From Mesorhizobium sp. 113-3-3 (GTDB taxonomy: Bacteria; Pseudomonadota; Alphaproteobacteria; Rhizobiales; Rhizobiaceae), in contig NZ_AP023243.1 in NCBI RefSeq assembly GCF_016756495.1, forward strand, positions 3,538,501 to 3,602,500: a stretch of DNA of 64,000 nt, in the 5' to 3' direction. The notes under the pieces are model-generated. The model saw only the letters and a program-made list of their open reading frames with translations. It was not told the origin of the DNA and did no database searches. Shown here in pieces: positions 8,807-16,670 of the stretch. The stretch's first letter is position 1; each line of letters begins with the position of its first letter. A program made the translations under genes and the position numbers.

Positions 8807-9460
8807 ATGCCAAAAGTCTATGGATACATCCGGGTTTCGACACTCGATCAAGCCAACAACGGTGACTCTCTGGATACCCAGACACGGGCCATTGACGGCT
8901 ACTGCATGATGAAGGGCTTTGCCGAACACATCATCTTCGTAGAGCATGGCGTAAGCGGCTCTGTGAGCCTCGCAGAGCGTCCACAGGGGCAATTGCTGCT
9001 TGGTGCCTTGGAACCCGGTGATGTGGTCGTGGTGGCCAAGCTAGATCGCATGTTCCGCAACGCATCCGATGCACTCGGAACGCTTGAAGTCTTCAAGGAA
9101 CAGGGTGTTCAGCTTCACATGCTGGACCTTGGCGGGGATGTGACCGGCAACGGTATATCCAAGCTGGTGTTCACCATCCTGTCAGCCGTGGCCGAGAACG
9201 AACGGGACCGTATTCGGGAGCGCATACGGGAAGTGAAGCGCAATCTTGCGGCTAAGGGCATCTATGGTGGCGGCACAAGGCCATACGGCTATGACATCGG
9301 GGAAGGTGGCAGGCTCATTGAACGTGCCGATGAACAGAAGATGATAGCTGGCATCATGCAGCTGCACGACACGGGCATGTCACCACGCAAGATCGGTGAC
9401 GCCTTGGGCATGGCACACATGACCGTGCGAAGGATCATCGCTAGGCGTCAAACCGCATAG
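8807..9460 (+). CDS. Serine recombinase (resolvase/invertase family)
   Basis: A 217-residue serine recombinase. The catalytic serine is in MPKVYGYIRVSTLDQ, the active-site arginine region in VVVAKLDRMFRN, and the dimer helix in AVAENERDRIRERIREV. The tail has a recombinase-type GGGTRPYGYDI stretch and a C-terminal helix-turn-helix (MSPRKIGDALGMAHMTVRRII). It is a small resolvase-type protein, unlike the large integrase at 6252. ATG 8807 begins the domain exactly, although the frame is open 14 codons upstream. It may resolve multimers or invert a segment in the island; paired repeats lie just upstream. Confidence 0.9.
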   Translation: MPKVYGYIRVSTLDQANNGDSLDTQTRAIDGYCMMKGFAEHIIFVEHGVSGSVSLAERPQGQLLLGALEPGDVVVVAKLDRMFRNASDALGTLEVFKEQGVQLHMLDLGGDVTGNGISKLVFTILSAVAENERDRIRERIREVKRNLAAKGIYGGGTRPYGYDIGEGGRLIERADEQKMIAGIMQLHDTGMSPRKIGDALGMAHMTVRRIIARRQTA

Positions 9461-9491
9461 GCACACCACTTCCACAACTGACTGGCAGGGC

Positions 9492-9517
9492 AGGGCTGGC
9501 GTTTCGCTGGCCCTTTT
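9492..9517 (+). terminator. Probable rho-independent terminator after the resolvase gene
   Basis: AGGGCTGGCG-TTT-CGCTGGCCCT forms an imperfect stem followed by a short run of T, 32 bases after the resolvase stop codon. Confidence 0.45.
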
Positions 9518-9697
9518 CGTTGCCACCGGACCAATGCATTGGTCACAATGGCCGGTACAGATGCTCAAACTTATGGGGAACGCTTTGAATCGGAAACCGG
9601 AGTGACTGCTTGGCGTGTCGCTTCGCTCGATTCTAAAATTTCTACATATTTCTAATAGGTACATACAAAAACTTCCCGAAAACCCGGCCTTCGACGC

Positions 9698-9703
9698 TAT
9701 AAT
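9698..9703 (+). promoter_or_regulatory. Consensus -10 element TATAAT
   Basis: A perfect TATAAT lies 28 bases before the ATG at 9731. No good -35 hexamer is present at 16-18 bases upstream (CCCGAA at 17), so a weak or activator-dependent promoter is possible. Confidence 0.4.
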
Positions 9704-9730
9704 ACGCCGATTTGCGATTCGGGGCGGCTC

Positions 9731-10525
9731 ATGAAAGACTTCTTTCTTGTAATAATTAGTTCCGTTGTTTCCGGCATCATTGTGGGAATTTTCGGCTATT
9801 TGTTTCTCACCGCTGGTCCAGCAAAACCGGCAATTGACGTTTTCCAGACAACGCTGGATTTGCCTTTAGATGCCGGTTCAAAGCTGCTTGACTCTAGCAG
9901 CGGGAACAATGTTTCCGGATACATTGTACAGAAATTCAACATCAATAATTATGGTGGAGTGATCTACAGAAATCTGACCATCAAGCCGGATGGCTTCAAA
10001 AGGGCTGTTTTGGAACAAGGCGGGAAAGCAGAACTCCTTACCGATCATCAGGCCAAAGACTACACGCTTGTTCCCGGTGAAACGATCCGGGTTTTTGCTG
10101 TCTCGGACGGCTATTCCTATGACTACGGCATGGTTGGTGATGGGCGGATTCAGGTGTCTGTAGGTGACGACCCGATTGCCACAAGAACCGAACAAACCGA
10201 CAATACCGGGCCACTAAGCGATATGACCAAGGTGATGAATAACAACCCATTCATCACCTTTATTCTGGTCGTGGCACTTGGCCTTGGCGGCGTGATTTTT
10301 TGGCTTATTCTGCTTGTTGTCGGAACTATGATGCGGTTCTTTCCCAAAACCTACATCAAATCCTTCGGAAATAAGGATACTGGTCGGCTAGTGGCATTGT
10401 TGGGCTGGTTGAAAAAAGAGCACCCAGATAAGTGGGAGAATATTCGGTCACACGCCGCAGCCTACGCCAAGGAACAGGATCTGGGTGTTCCAAAGTTGCC
10501 AGCTACCACGCCAGAGGCCAAGTGA
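9731..10525 (+). CDS. Hypothetical membrane protein with N- and C-terminal spans
   Basis: A 264-residue protein of unknown function. An N-terminal membrane helix (FFLVIISSVVSGIIVGIFGYLFL) is followed by about 140 residues resembling a beta-rich extracytoplasmic domain, a second helix near 173-200 (FITFILVVALGLGGVIFWLILL) and a basic cytoplasmic tail with a KKEHPDKWENIRSH segment. The topology suggests a sensor or anchored periplasmic domain, but no family is recognised. TATAAT upstream and a G-rich ribosome binding site support ATG 9731. It is convergent with two small genes on the other strand. Confidence 0.7.
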   Translation: MKDFFLVIISSVVSGIIVGIFGYLFLTAGPAKPAIDVFQTTLDLPLDAGSKLLDSSSGNNVSGYIVQKFNINNYGGVIYRNLTIKPDGFKRAVLEQGGKAELLTDHQAKDYTLVPGETIRVFAVSDGYSYDYGMVGDGRIQVSVGDDPIATRTEQTDNTGPLSDMTKVMNNNPFITFILVVALGLGGVIFWLILLVVGTMMRFFPKTYIKSFGNKDTGRLVALLGWLKKEHPDKWENIRSHAAAYAKEQDLGVPKLPATTPEAK

Positions 10526-10534
10526 GGAAAGGCG

Positions 10535-10774
10535 CTACTCGACCGTTGGCCGAACCGGACCCGTGGTGTTCCAATGGATGAACTCAACTTCCTTCCCAAT
10601 CACTTCCCGCACGGCGTTCAACAGCACTTCATGCAGTGTTCGGGTTGCCCGGTAGTGGTCGCAGTGCGGCGATATGAACGGCTTTACGATGGCCTTGTGT
10701 AGCCCTTCCGCTGCCGCCACAAAGCGGTCGATCTCAGCCTGCGAAAGTTGCTGTGACGGTTTCGACCTAGCCAT
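10535..10774 (-). CDS. Small hypothetical protein
   Basis: A 79-residue soluble protein (MARSKPSQQLSQAEIDRF...) with a GGAG ribosome binding site 6 bases before ATG 10774. It is predicted mostly helical, with His/Cys residues in ISPHCDHYRATRTLHEV but no recognised domain. It follows the small gene at 10799-11002 by 24 bases, so the two likely form an operon. Confidence 0.5.
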   Translation of the reverse strand: MARSKPSQQLSQAEIDRFVAAAEGLHKAIVKPFISPHCDHYRATRTLHEVLLNAVREVIGKEVEFIHWNTTGPVRPTVE

Positions 10775-10798
10775 TGCGATCTCCGTGCGGAAACTATG

Positions 10799-11002
10799 TC
10801 AGTTCTTCCGTTGATTGCGCTCTACCGCTGCGAGCCACTTTCCTGCCCTATCGTTTTCGACCTCGAATTCTGCCCCTTGCCTCTTGTGCCCTGTTTTCCG
10901 AGTCGTAAACTTGGATCCTTTCCGAAGTCTCTGGGGATTGTGGGTCTTTAGGGGCTCCTGTTCGGGACTGGTTAGATCGGGTAGAATTCTTGGTTCCGTC
11001 AT
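10799..11002 (-). CDS. Small basic hypothetical protein
   Basis: A 67-residue, highly basic protein (many Lys/Arg, for example KGSKFTTRKTGHKRQG), probably nucleic-acid binding by charge alone. No family is recognised. It is upstream of the 10535-10774 gene on the same strand, and a palindrome at 11052-11066 lies about 50 bases before its start. Confidence 0.45.
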   Translation of the reverse strand: MTEPRILPDLTSPEQEPLKTHNPQRLRKGSKFTTRKTGHKRQGAEFEVENDRAGKWLAAVERNQRKN

Positions 11003-11051
11003 TTCTCATTACCTGTTTTTGATGGTTCTCATTCCGCTTCGCTCCATTCGA

Positions 11052-11066
11052 ATGTTCTTCGAACAT
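11052..11066. promoter_or_regulatory. Palindrome ATGTTC-TTC-GAACAT
   Basis: Perfect 6-bp inverted repeat with a 3-bp centre, 50 bases upstream of the minus-strand gene starting at 11002. Size and position suit an operator; the binding protein is unknown. Confidence 0.4.
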
Positions 11067-11152
11067 GGTCTAGATTGATCATCAGAGGTCATTCCGAAGG
11101 ATGCGAAGCACGACTAATGATCTTCAGTTATGATGATGCACTGGATTGAGGG

Positions 11153-11229
11153 CACACTTTTCCCTGTCATTAGAATCGATTTTTCAAAGTGCGTGATAGC
11201 TCGACTCTAAAGTAGCAGGGAAAAGTGTG
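11153..11229. repeat. Long nested inverted repeat
   Basis: CACACTTTTCCCTG (11153-11166) and its exact reverse complement (11216-11229) enclose a second, inner pair TTAGAATCGA/TCGACTCTAA with one mismatch. The whole 77-bp block could fold into a long hairpin with a loop of about 21 bases. It lies in a region without genes and could be a recombinase site, a transfer or replication origin, or a structured RNA. Confidence 0.6.
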
Positions 11230-11704
11230 TGTTGAGCGCCAGTTATGCACTATGGCTTTCAGACACGTTCTAATCAGGCAACCTTGTTACAGGATGGGGA
11301 AGGACTCCGTATTTCCCCTTTATGCCAGTCTTCTCTTTAGTCGGACTTCATGAACCCGTTAGAACCCAAGATCATGAAAGTTGCCGGTTGTGAGGTTCAC
11401 ATTGCCGACGCTTGCAAGCGAGGTTGAAACAGCCCTTCTTGATTTGCTGTCATTTTCCATCTTCAAAGTTCGTTTCGAAGGCATTTGTTCCGCCGGTTGG
11501 CGGTTGGGTTCGAATCGTCATATTTGTACTTTATCATAGCAATGTACGTATAAAGATCGCCGTGGTCTCATTCAGTATTATTCAATATCATATCTAATAT
11601 ATATATCGACAAATTGACTAGGTCCTGTCTGTTTAAAAAATAATCATTGCTGTACATACGTAGAAGATTCATAAATTTCCAAAAAACATGACTGTGTCTC
11701 TAGA

Positions 11705-11875
11705 TCATTTAGCACGATCTTCCCTATCTGAGGAATCGAGATATCTGCGGATGGCCTTTCGAGCAATGCACGAAATGGATTCGCCAGAAGTATCGGAAAG
11801 CTGAGACAATTTCATAATGTCGCCGGCAAACAACGTTGCTGAAAGTCTTTTTTCTGGTTTAACCAACGTCATCAT
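11705..11875 (-). CDS. Ribbon-helix-helix (CopG/Arc-like) small protein
   Basis: A 56-residue frame translated by hand, too short for routine calling. MMTLVKPEKRLSATLF is a basic beta strand; MKLSQLSDTSGES then ISCIARKAIRRYLDSS are two helices, the classic ribbon-helix-helix pattern of dimeric DNA-binding repressors such as antitoxins and plasmid copy control proteins. Its start overlaps the end of the preceding gene (11859-12044) by 17 bases, so the two are coupled. A perfect palindrome upstream of the pair (12071-12088) is the likely operator. The partner is not a recognised toxin. Confidence 0.65.
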   Translation of the reverse strand: MMTLVKPEKRLSATLFAGDIMKLSQLSDTSGESISCIARKAIRRYLDSSDREDRAK

Positions 11876-12044
11876 CCTCCAGATCTATTTCTTCTGACTC
11901 ATTAGCCTGATCTATGAGAAACGATACCAGAGGGTGCTGACTTTGCTCCCCATATAATTCAAGAGTGGAAATCATGTGATCGAACGTAGTGGAATTCACG
12001 AGGCGATATGAACCAGCCCCCGATTTGATTCTATTAATATGCAT
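11859..12044 (-). CDS. Small acidic protein coupled to an RHH regulator
   Basis: A 61-residue protein (MHINRIKSGAGSYRL..., acidic end EEIDLEDDDVG). AGAGGA lies about 10 bases before ATG 12044. The reading frame overlaps the ribbon-helix-helix gene by 17 bases, the arrangement seen in toxin-antitoxin and small regulatory pairs. No toxin fold is recognised; the strongly acidic tail could instead mark an inhibitor or partner of the basic RHH protein. Confidence 0.55.
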   Translation of the reverse strand: MHINRIKSGAGSYRLVNSTTFDHMISTLELYGEQSQHPLVSFLIDQANESEEIDLEDDDVG

Positions 12045-12070
12045 TTATGAAATGTCCTCTAAAAATATTG

Positions 12071-12088
12071 TGTATCAATTGCGATACA
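12071..12088 (-). promoter_or_regulatory. Palindromic operator TGTATC-N6-GATACA
   Basis: Perfect 6-bp inverted repeat with centre AATTGC, 27 bases upstream of the first gene of the small RHH operon and in AT-rich sequence. The size matches operators bound by ribbon-helix-helix dimers, so autoregulation is the simplest reading. Confidence 0.5.
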
Positions 12089-12280
12089 AAAGTATTTAGC
12101 AATTTCTGCATCTTGACTCAGAATGAGGCCGGGCACAGCAGATCAAGTTGGATCCACATGTCACACGTCGGAGCTTGCCGCTAAGAGCTTACGCTGGTTC
12201 AATGCCGCTGCGTTCGACCAGCATCCGGCTCCGGCTAGCGGGGCGAGGGGCCGTACCAAGGGTTCGGGCTTGGGGGGTAA

Positions 12281-13201
12281 ATGGACAAGTTTGCGTGTTT
12301 GATTGGCTCAATGCTGTTCACGGTTTCAGCCGAGGCGGCTGTAGTCGAAAAAGTACCGCAGCCCGGAGGCCTGCCAGATATCATCACCGTAACGGGTGTC
12401 ATCGGGCCTAACGATGATGCTCAATTCAACCAAATCGCCGCCACAACAGGCCAAGCGATTGTCTTGCTGAACAGCGAGGGCGGTTCGGTTTTGCCGGCGC
12501 TTGAGATAGGCCGAGCTATTCGTCACAAGGGTTTCGCTACCGCTGTGGCCAGCGACACTCTCTGTGCCTCGGCATGTGCTCTAACGTGGCTCGCTGGTAC
12601 GCCACGATTGGCAGGGCAAAGCGCCAGTATTGGCTTCCACGCCTCCTATATCGTCAAAAACGGAACTCCCAGCGAAACCGGTGTCGGAAACGCCCTGATA
12701 GGTGCCTATTTGAACCAGCTCGGCCTCTCGCAAAATGCGATTGTCTTCGTCACTTCTGCGCCGCCTGAAGGGATGGCTTGGCTCTCCGGGGAGAAGGCCA
12801 ACGGGCTGGGTTTGCAGTTCGCCGCCTATCAAACAAACGCCACGTCGTCAGACAATGTTGAAGCGCCAATCGCACCCGAGCCATACGATCCGATGAGGGT
12901 CGCCGCCGCCTTTTACAATGCCCTATCCAATGCTGATGGCGTTTCCGCAGCGGCGCTGGTGGTTCCAGACAAACGTGGCATCGGACCTTTCAACGAGACC
13001 TCCATACACTCATATTTCGGAGGGCTTTCTGTTCCGTTGCAGCTTGAATCCATTGGGCGACGTGGCAAAGACAAGGTCGCTGTCGTTTACAGCTATTCCC
13101 GAGCGGACGGCTTTGTCTGTAAGGGCAGGGCCGAAGTCCTCACCGCCTATAGGTACGGCAAGACGCTCATCAGCAGGATCAAGGCTCTCGACGGGTGCTG
13201 A
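12281..13201 (+). CDS. Exported ClpP-like protease-fold protein (COG3904-like)
   Basis: A 306-residue protein with an N-terminal signal peptide (FACLIGSMLFTVSAEA) followed by a ClpP/crotonase-like domain. The oxyanion glycine loop is LLNSEGGSVLPALEIGRAI, the candidate nucleophilic serine is in CASACALTWLAG, and the candidate histidine is in ASIGFHASY, the order seen in COG3904 periplasmic proteins. The second half (about 190-306) is a separate domain that may bind a ligand. The GGGGGGTAA stretch before ATG 12281 is a strong ribosome binding site. Target proteins are unknown. A decayed relative lies at 16362-16670. Confidence 0.75.
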   Translation: MDKFACLIGSMLFTVSAEAAVVEKVPQPGGLPDIITVTGVIGPNDDAQFNQIAATTGQAIVLLNSEGGSVLPALEIGRAIRHKGFATAVASDTLCASACALTWLAGTPRLAGQSASIGFHASYIVKNGTPSETGVGNALIGAYLNQLGLSQNAIVFVTSAPPEGMAWLSGEKANGLGLQFAAYQTNATSSDNVEAPIAPEPYDPMRVAAAFYNALSNADGVSAAALVVPDKRGIGPFNETSIHSYFGGLSVPLQLESIGRRGKDKVAVVYSYSRADGFVCKGRAEVLTAYRYGKTLISRIKALDGC

Positions 13202-13214
13202 CGCTCCTAGATGC

Positions 13215-13658
13215 TCAAGGCCCGCTGGTGCGAACGAACCAGAACTGGCTGGCGCCATTCATGTAGTGGCCATAATGCGAGGCAACCGATCCCGCATATC
13301 GAGCCACCAAATGGCGGTAGATGCGGTGCCTTCTCTCGTCCAGAGCTTCGAAATAGAAGCTGTATGGATCCTCCCGCAGCACCCATTCGATTGTCAGAGT
13401 CACTACGTGCCGCAGAACGGGAAAGCCGGTCCGGAAGTAGCCACCTTCCGTGAACTGAGCGATTTCGTCATCCCAGCCTCGCCACGAGCCTCCTGAGAAG
13501 GCCTTTAACCATGTCTGCCCCCCGATTGCTCGAAAGGTGACTGGTCCGCCATGGGTCGCTTCGAATTCGAATAGCAGTCCTTCGATTTTGAACCGCTCAC
13601 GGAAAAAGCGCTGTGCGGTGTCACGCTTTGGCAGCGAAACTATCCTCCAGTTCATCAA
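13215..13658 (-). CDS. Hypothetical protein, in tandem with a resolvase gene
   Basis: A 147-residue cytoplasmic protein rich in aromatic residues (SGGSWRGWDDEIAQF, PYSFYFEALDERRHRIYRHLVARY). No membrane segment, signal or recognised family. It follows the recombinase at 13697 by 38 bases on the same strand, suggesting co-transcription, and is convergent with the ClpP-like gene. Confidence 0.6.
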   Translation of the reverse strand: MMNWRIVSLPKRDTAQRFFRERFKIEGLLFEFEATHGGPVTFRAIGGQTWLKAFSGGSWRGWDDEIAQFTEGGYFRTGFPVLRHVVTLTIEWVLREDPYSFYFEALDERRHRIYRHLVARYAGSVASHYGHYMNGASQFWFVRTSGP

Positions 13659-13696
13659 TGATACCTGTTTCAGCCATTTTCAGTCCTGCTGCGCCC

Positions 13697-14293
13697 CTAT
13701 TGCGATGAAACCATTGCCCGTGCGGAAGGCAGGTATCGGTAAAGAGTCGGCAGTGAAACGCTGAGGCGCTCCGCCACCTCTTTCACCGTGATTTCTGGAT
13801 CCGCCAGCAGAGCTTTTGCGGCGGCAATGTCGGATTCCCTCAGGGAACGTGGGCGTCCACCAAGCTTGCCCTTCTCCTTGGCCGCCGCAAGCCCGGCAAG
13901 AGTCCGCTCACGAATGGTCGAGCGTTCCCATTCCGCTAACGCACCGAAGACATGGAAAATCAGTCGACCTCCGGGTGATCCCGTTTCCAGTTGTTCGGTT
14001 ATCGAGCGGAGGTCGATGCCACGCCTGTTCAGATCCTCGACGGTATCGAGAAGTTGGCGAAGCGAGCGGCCTAAACGGTCGAGCTTCCAAACGATCAGTG
14101 TGTCGCCTGAACGAAGATAGTCCAGCGCCTTCGTCAGCTCCGGACGATCCCGCTGCGCTCCAGAAGCCTTTTCAAGGAAAACTTTTTCGACACCTTCACG
14201 CTCCAATGCCTGCAATTGCAGGTCGAGCGACTGTTCAACTGTGGAGACACGGGCATATCCAATCTTCAAGTGGGGCCACCTCTCAAAACTCAT
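13697..14293 (-). CDS. Serine resolvase/invertase (Tn3 resolvase-like)
   Basis: A 198-residue small serine recombinase. Catalytic serine in IGYARVSTVEQSLDLQLQAL, active-site arginines in LIVWKLDRLGRSLRQLL, dimerisation helix in GALAEWERSTIRERTLAGL, and a C-terminal helix-turn-helix (VKEVAERLSVSLPTLYRYLPS). It is the closest of the three island recombinases to transposon resolvases and Hin/Pin invertases. ATG 14293 is used; a TTG at 14269 would begin exactly at the domain. No transposase or matching inverted repeats were found, so it is not obviously part of a complete transposon. Confidence 0.9.
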   Translation of the reverse strand: MSFERWPHLKIGYARVSTVEQSLDLQLQALEREGVEKVFLEKASGAQRDRPELTKALDYLRSGDTLIVWKLDRLGRSLRQLLDTVEDLNRRGIDLRSITEQLETGSPGGRLIFHVFGALAEWERSTIRERTLAGLAAAKEKGKLGGRPRSLRESDIAAAKALLADPEITVKEVAERLSVSLPTLYRYLPSARAMVSSQ

Positions 14294-14553
14294 CAGTCCG
14301 TCTGGTATTGAGATAGAGGTTTCGAGATACAGTTTCAAGATACCGAAGAGCGAGAATTGCGGGAATCTATCGATTTGAATGCCAAGCTATCAAAAACCTT
14401 CGTTTTGAAGATGCAAGCTGCGAGGTCGGACGGATATTCCTCTGCTGGTACAGCTTCATGGCTTTGGATGCATTTAGAGGAATACTGCCGAGGAGCGTTG
14501 CGGTTGGCGGCATTTTTCGAAACAATGGGCGCTGGAAAAAGGGGGGCATTGAA

Positions 14554-15021
14554 ATGCGATTCTTGATAGCCACGATGTTCGTTGTCAGCGGAACGTTGTC
14601 GTCCGCTGCCCAATCGATTGAGGTTAAGGTCGTGTCGGCAACAGATGAGCAGGCGATGTTCGGCGACAAAAAGGAACAATGCGAACTTGGGTTCGAAATC
14701 ACCAACAACGCTTGGGGAACGTTAAATCGAATTGCAGTTCCGCTTGGTGCTACTGACGACAGGGGAAGAGGGGTGGACAAACTTCTCATTGCGAGAGCAT
14801 CTAACAGTGACGTCTTTACTTGGATCCCCATCGCTAAAGGCCAAACCGCTAAGGTTAAGGGAGACGCCGTATTCAAGGAGGAGTGCAAATATATCGCCAA
14901 GATCTATGTCGACGGCTCAGTCGATGACGAGGATTGCGCAATTAGGATGATGCCTGAGGAGGCAAAGTGTTCAGACATCGTGAAGCTAACGACGTCTCTA
15001 CCAAATCTGAAAACAGAATAA
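14554..15021 (+). CDS. Exported hypothetical protein
   Basis: A 155-residue protein with a cleavable signal peptide (MRFLIATMFVVSGTLSSAAQ). The mature part is beta-rich and holds five Cys residues that could form disulphides (KEQCELGF, FKEECKYIA, DEDCAIRM, EAKCSDIV). The ATG at 14554 has AAAAAGGGGGG just before it; a longer frame upstream lacks a signal. No known family. It could bind ligands or proteins in the periplasm. Confidence 0.65.
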   Translation: MRFLIATMFVVSGTLSSAAQSIEVKVVSATDEQAMFGDKKEQCELGFEITNNAWGTLNRIAVPLGATDDRGRGVDKLLIARASNSDVFTWIPIAKGQTAKVKGDAVFKEECKYIAKIYVDGSVDDEDCAIRMMPEEAKCSDIVKLTTSLPNLKTE

Positions 15022-15148
15022 TTTGAGCGTCCTTACTAGCTAAGTCTGCAAACCATGATTTTGATGATGGCTTTCTGGTCAACTGATACTGATGGGTGTC
15101 TTAGAACTGCCCAACCCGCTGATCAGTGAAATCTCGGACGAAAGCCAC

Positions 15149-15775
15149 TCACTCCGTTGTAATGTCGTCTAGGCGGATTGAGAACGATGGCTTGGTAATC
15201 TCGGTATAAGGGCCGTCATCGACGTAGTCGATCACCCCATCGCCCGTGGGGTTGAATTTCCCTGTGAATTGGATGAACTGATTTTCGCTAAGATCACGCA
15301 GCTTTTGCTCTACTTCGCTGCCTCTTGGTACCGAGGCATGAAGGGTCGCTTCGGAGTCCCCAACCGTGATCTCCACTGTTGTTGAGGAGTCTGTCACATT
15401 TAAATGCGATAGGCGACCCACCCATCTGTCGACCCCAGCCGCTAAAATCGGTCGAAGCTGCGTACTTCGTCCCTTGAGGATCTCGTCACGCCTCAAGGGG
15501 TTTCTCTCCCCCAAATATTTAATTCTGGCGTCGCTGATGATAGACAAAACTCTCGCCTCATCCGCTGGCGAGGACGGTGCTCGGATCTGGGGAGGGCTTT
15601 TGCTAGGCGTGTTCAAGCCTACAATGAAAATTGTCCCAATCCCTATCAAGATAGCGGGAAACAGAAACCGCAGCTTAGATCGATTCGGTGCACCGCAATG
15701 GCCGCAAATCTTCGCAGTTTTGAATACCCCCTGACCGCATTTGGAACAGAGCTTAAAAGTTGTGGCCTCGCTCAT
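15149..15775 (-). CDS. Zinc-ribbon membrane-anchored hypothetical protein
   Basis: A 208-residue protein. An N-terminal zinc ribbon (LCSKCGQGVFKTAKICGHCG) is followed by one membrane helix (FLFPAILIGIGTIFIVGL) and a C-terminal domain of about 140 residues presumably outside the cytoplasm. The ATG at 15775 begins just before the ribbon. It lies 13 bases downstream of another zinc-ribbon membrane gene (15789-16130), likely one operon. Double zinc ribbons with single helices occur in uncharacterised bacterial envelope proteins; function unknown. Confidence 0.65.
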   Translation of the reverse strand: MSEATTFKLCSKCGQGVFKTAKICGHCGAPNRSKLRFLFPAILIGIGTIFIVGLNTPSKSPPQIRAPSSPADEARVLSIISDARIKYLGERNPLRRDEILKGRSTQLRPILAAGVDRWVGRLSHLNVTDSSTTVEITVGDSEATLHASVPRGSEVEQKLRDLSENQFIQFTGKFNPTGDGVIDYVDDGPYTEITKPSFSIRLDDITTE

Positions 15776-15788
15776 CCCGTTTTGAGCT

Positions 15789-16130
15789 CTATGCCGCTTT
15801 GGGACGGGTAAGCAGGGCCATAATCCCAAGTATTACGGCGCCAATGAGCCAGACCACTATTAGGATCGTAATTCCTATGCCGGCTCCTATCGAGGTGCCT
15901 ACTTTCTCGGCGTCGGTCATCGCACCCATTTTTTCAGACGTTGCAGAAAATCCGGCGTATATCCAGAATATCATAAGCAAATTGAAGAGCCAAAAGAATG
16001 ATATAACAATCTTACCAAAGATACCACGCCTTGCCTTTCGCAATCGTGCACCACAGGATGGGCAGCTCATTGCTGATGTGCTCACTTTATTTGAGCAAGA
16101 CGGACATTGTATCAATGCAGGTGCAGCCAT
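15789..16130 (-). CDS. Zinc-ribbon protein with two membrane spans
   Basis: A 113-residue protein. CPSCSNKVSTSAMSCPSCG forms a zinc ribbon at the N-terminus, followed by two hydrophobic helices (about 38-58 and 80-105). ATG 16130 begins MAAPALIQCPSC; a longer frame exists but the added residues have no signal. Paired with the zinc-ribbon gene downstream on the same strand. No function can be assigned. Confidence 0.65.
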   Translation of the reverse strand: MAAPALIQCPSCSNKVSTSAMSCPSCGARLRKARRGIFGKIVISFFWLFNLLMIFWIYAGFSATSEKMGAMTDAEKVGTSIGAGIGITILIVVWLIGAVILGIMALLTRPKAA

Positions 16131-16361
16131 AGTTCCCCCTTGTCCACCCTTGCGGACATCCCAGTTCAATGTGTCGGCATGCCGACCGACAACCCAAGCT
16201 GGGTACCTTCAACACGAAATTTGATGCGGATCAACTCATTGTCCAAGTAATACACGGGCCGTGGTCCATAGCGAATCTGTGGATCTGCCTGATGGGTGCT
16301 TTCAATCGTTGCGGGGAGGGGCAATGCGCAAGCTGTCACACATAGCGGGAGTTCTTTATTC

Positions 16362-16670
16362 ATGACGTCTCCGCTGCGAGCGGCGGTAATCGAAAGAATT
16401 CCGCAATCACCCGGCAATCCAGATCGAAAATTCGTTAGCGGCGTTATCGGGCCCGATGGCGACGCTCTTTTCACCAGATCGCTCGCCACCACGAATCAGC
16501 CGTCGTGGTTCTGAACAGCGGGGCGGATCGGTTTTGCCGGCGCTGGAGATAGGTCGGGCAAGGCTGAAGGCTTTCGCTACCGCTGTGGCGAGTGAGATCC
16601 TATGTGCCTCCGCATGTGCTCTGGCACGGCTCGCCCCGGCTAGCGGGTGAGCGAGTCAGCATTGAGCGTG
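16362..16670 (+). pseudogene. Decayed partial copy of the ClpP-like exported protein
   Basis: The stretch encodes, in two frames, pieces that match 12281-13201: first AAVIERIPQSPGNPD...VSGVIGPDGDALF, then after a frameshift GGSVLPALEIGRA...FATAVASEILCASACALARLA. DNA identity to the intact copy is high around 16525-16630. Frameshifts, a deletion near the IRHKG region and loss of everything after the serine motif make it non-functional. The following part to 17027 holds no gene I can support, only a repeated ATTGATTTCTAAC near 16842-16876. Confidence 0.75.

Larger units (their letters stand above)
11003..11704. other. About 700 bp without a credible gene
   Basis: Open frames here are short and lack family character or ribosome binding sites. 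Apart from the palindrome at 11052-11066 and the long inverted repeat at 11153-11229, the part from 11500 to 11700 is strongly AT-rich. A non-coding RNA is possible but not shown. Confidence 0.5.

Noticed and set aside
11412..11597. Open frame of 61 codons in the gene-free part of the island
   Set aside because: No ribosome binding site, no domain, and AT-rich non-coding character.
13697..14293. Complete Tn3-type transposon around the resolvase gene
   Set aside because: No transposase gene and no 38-bp-like terminal inverted repeats were seen.
16166..16363. Minus-strand frame of about 65 codons
   Set aside because: Overlaps the decayed copy on the other strand and has no recognisable domain or start signal.
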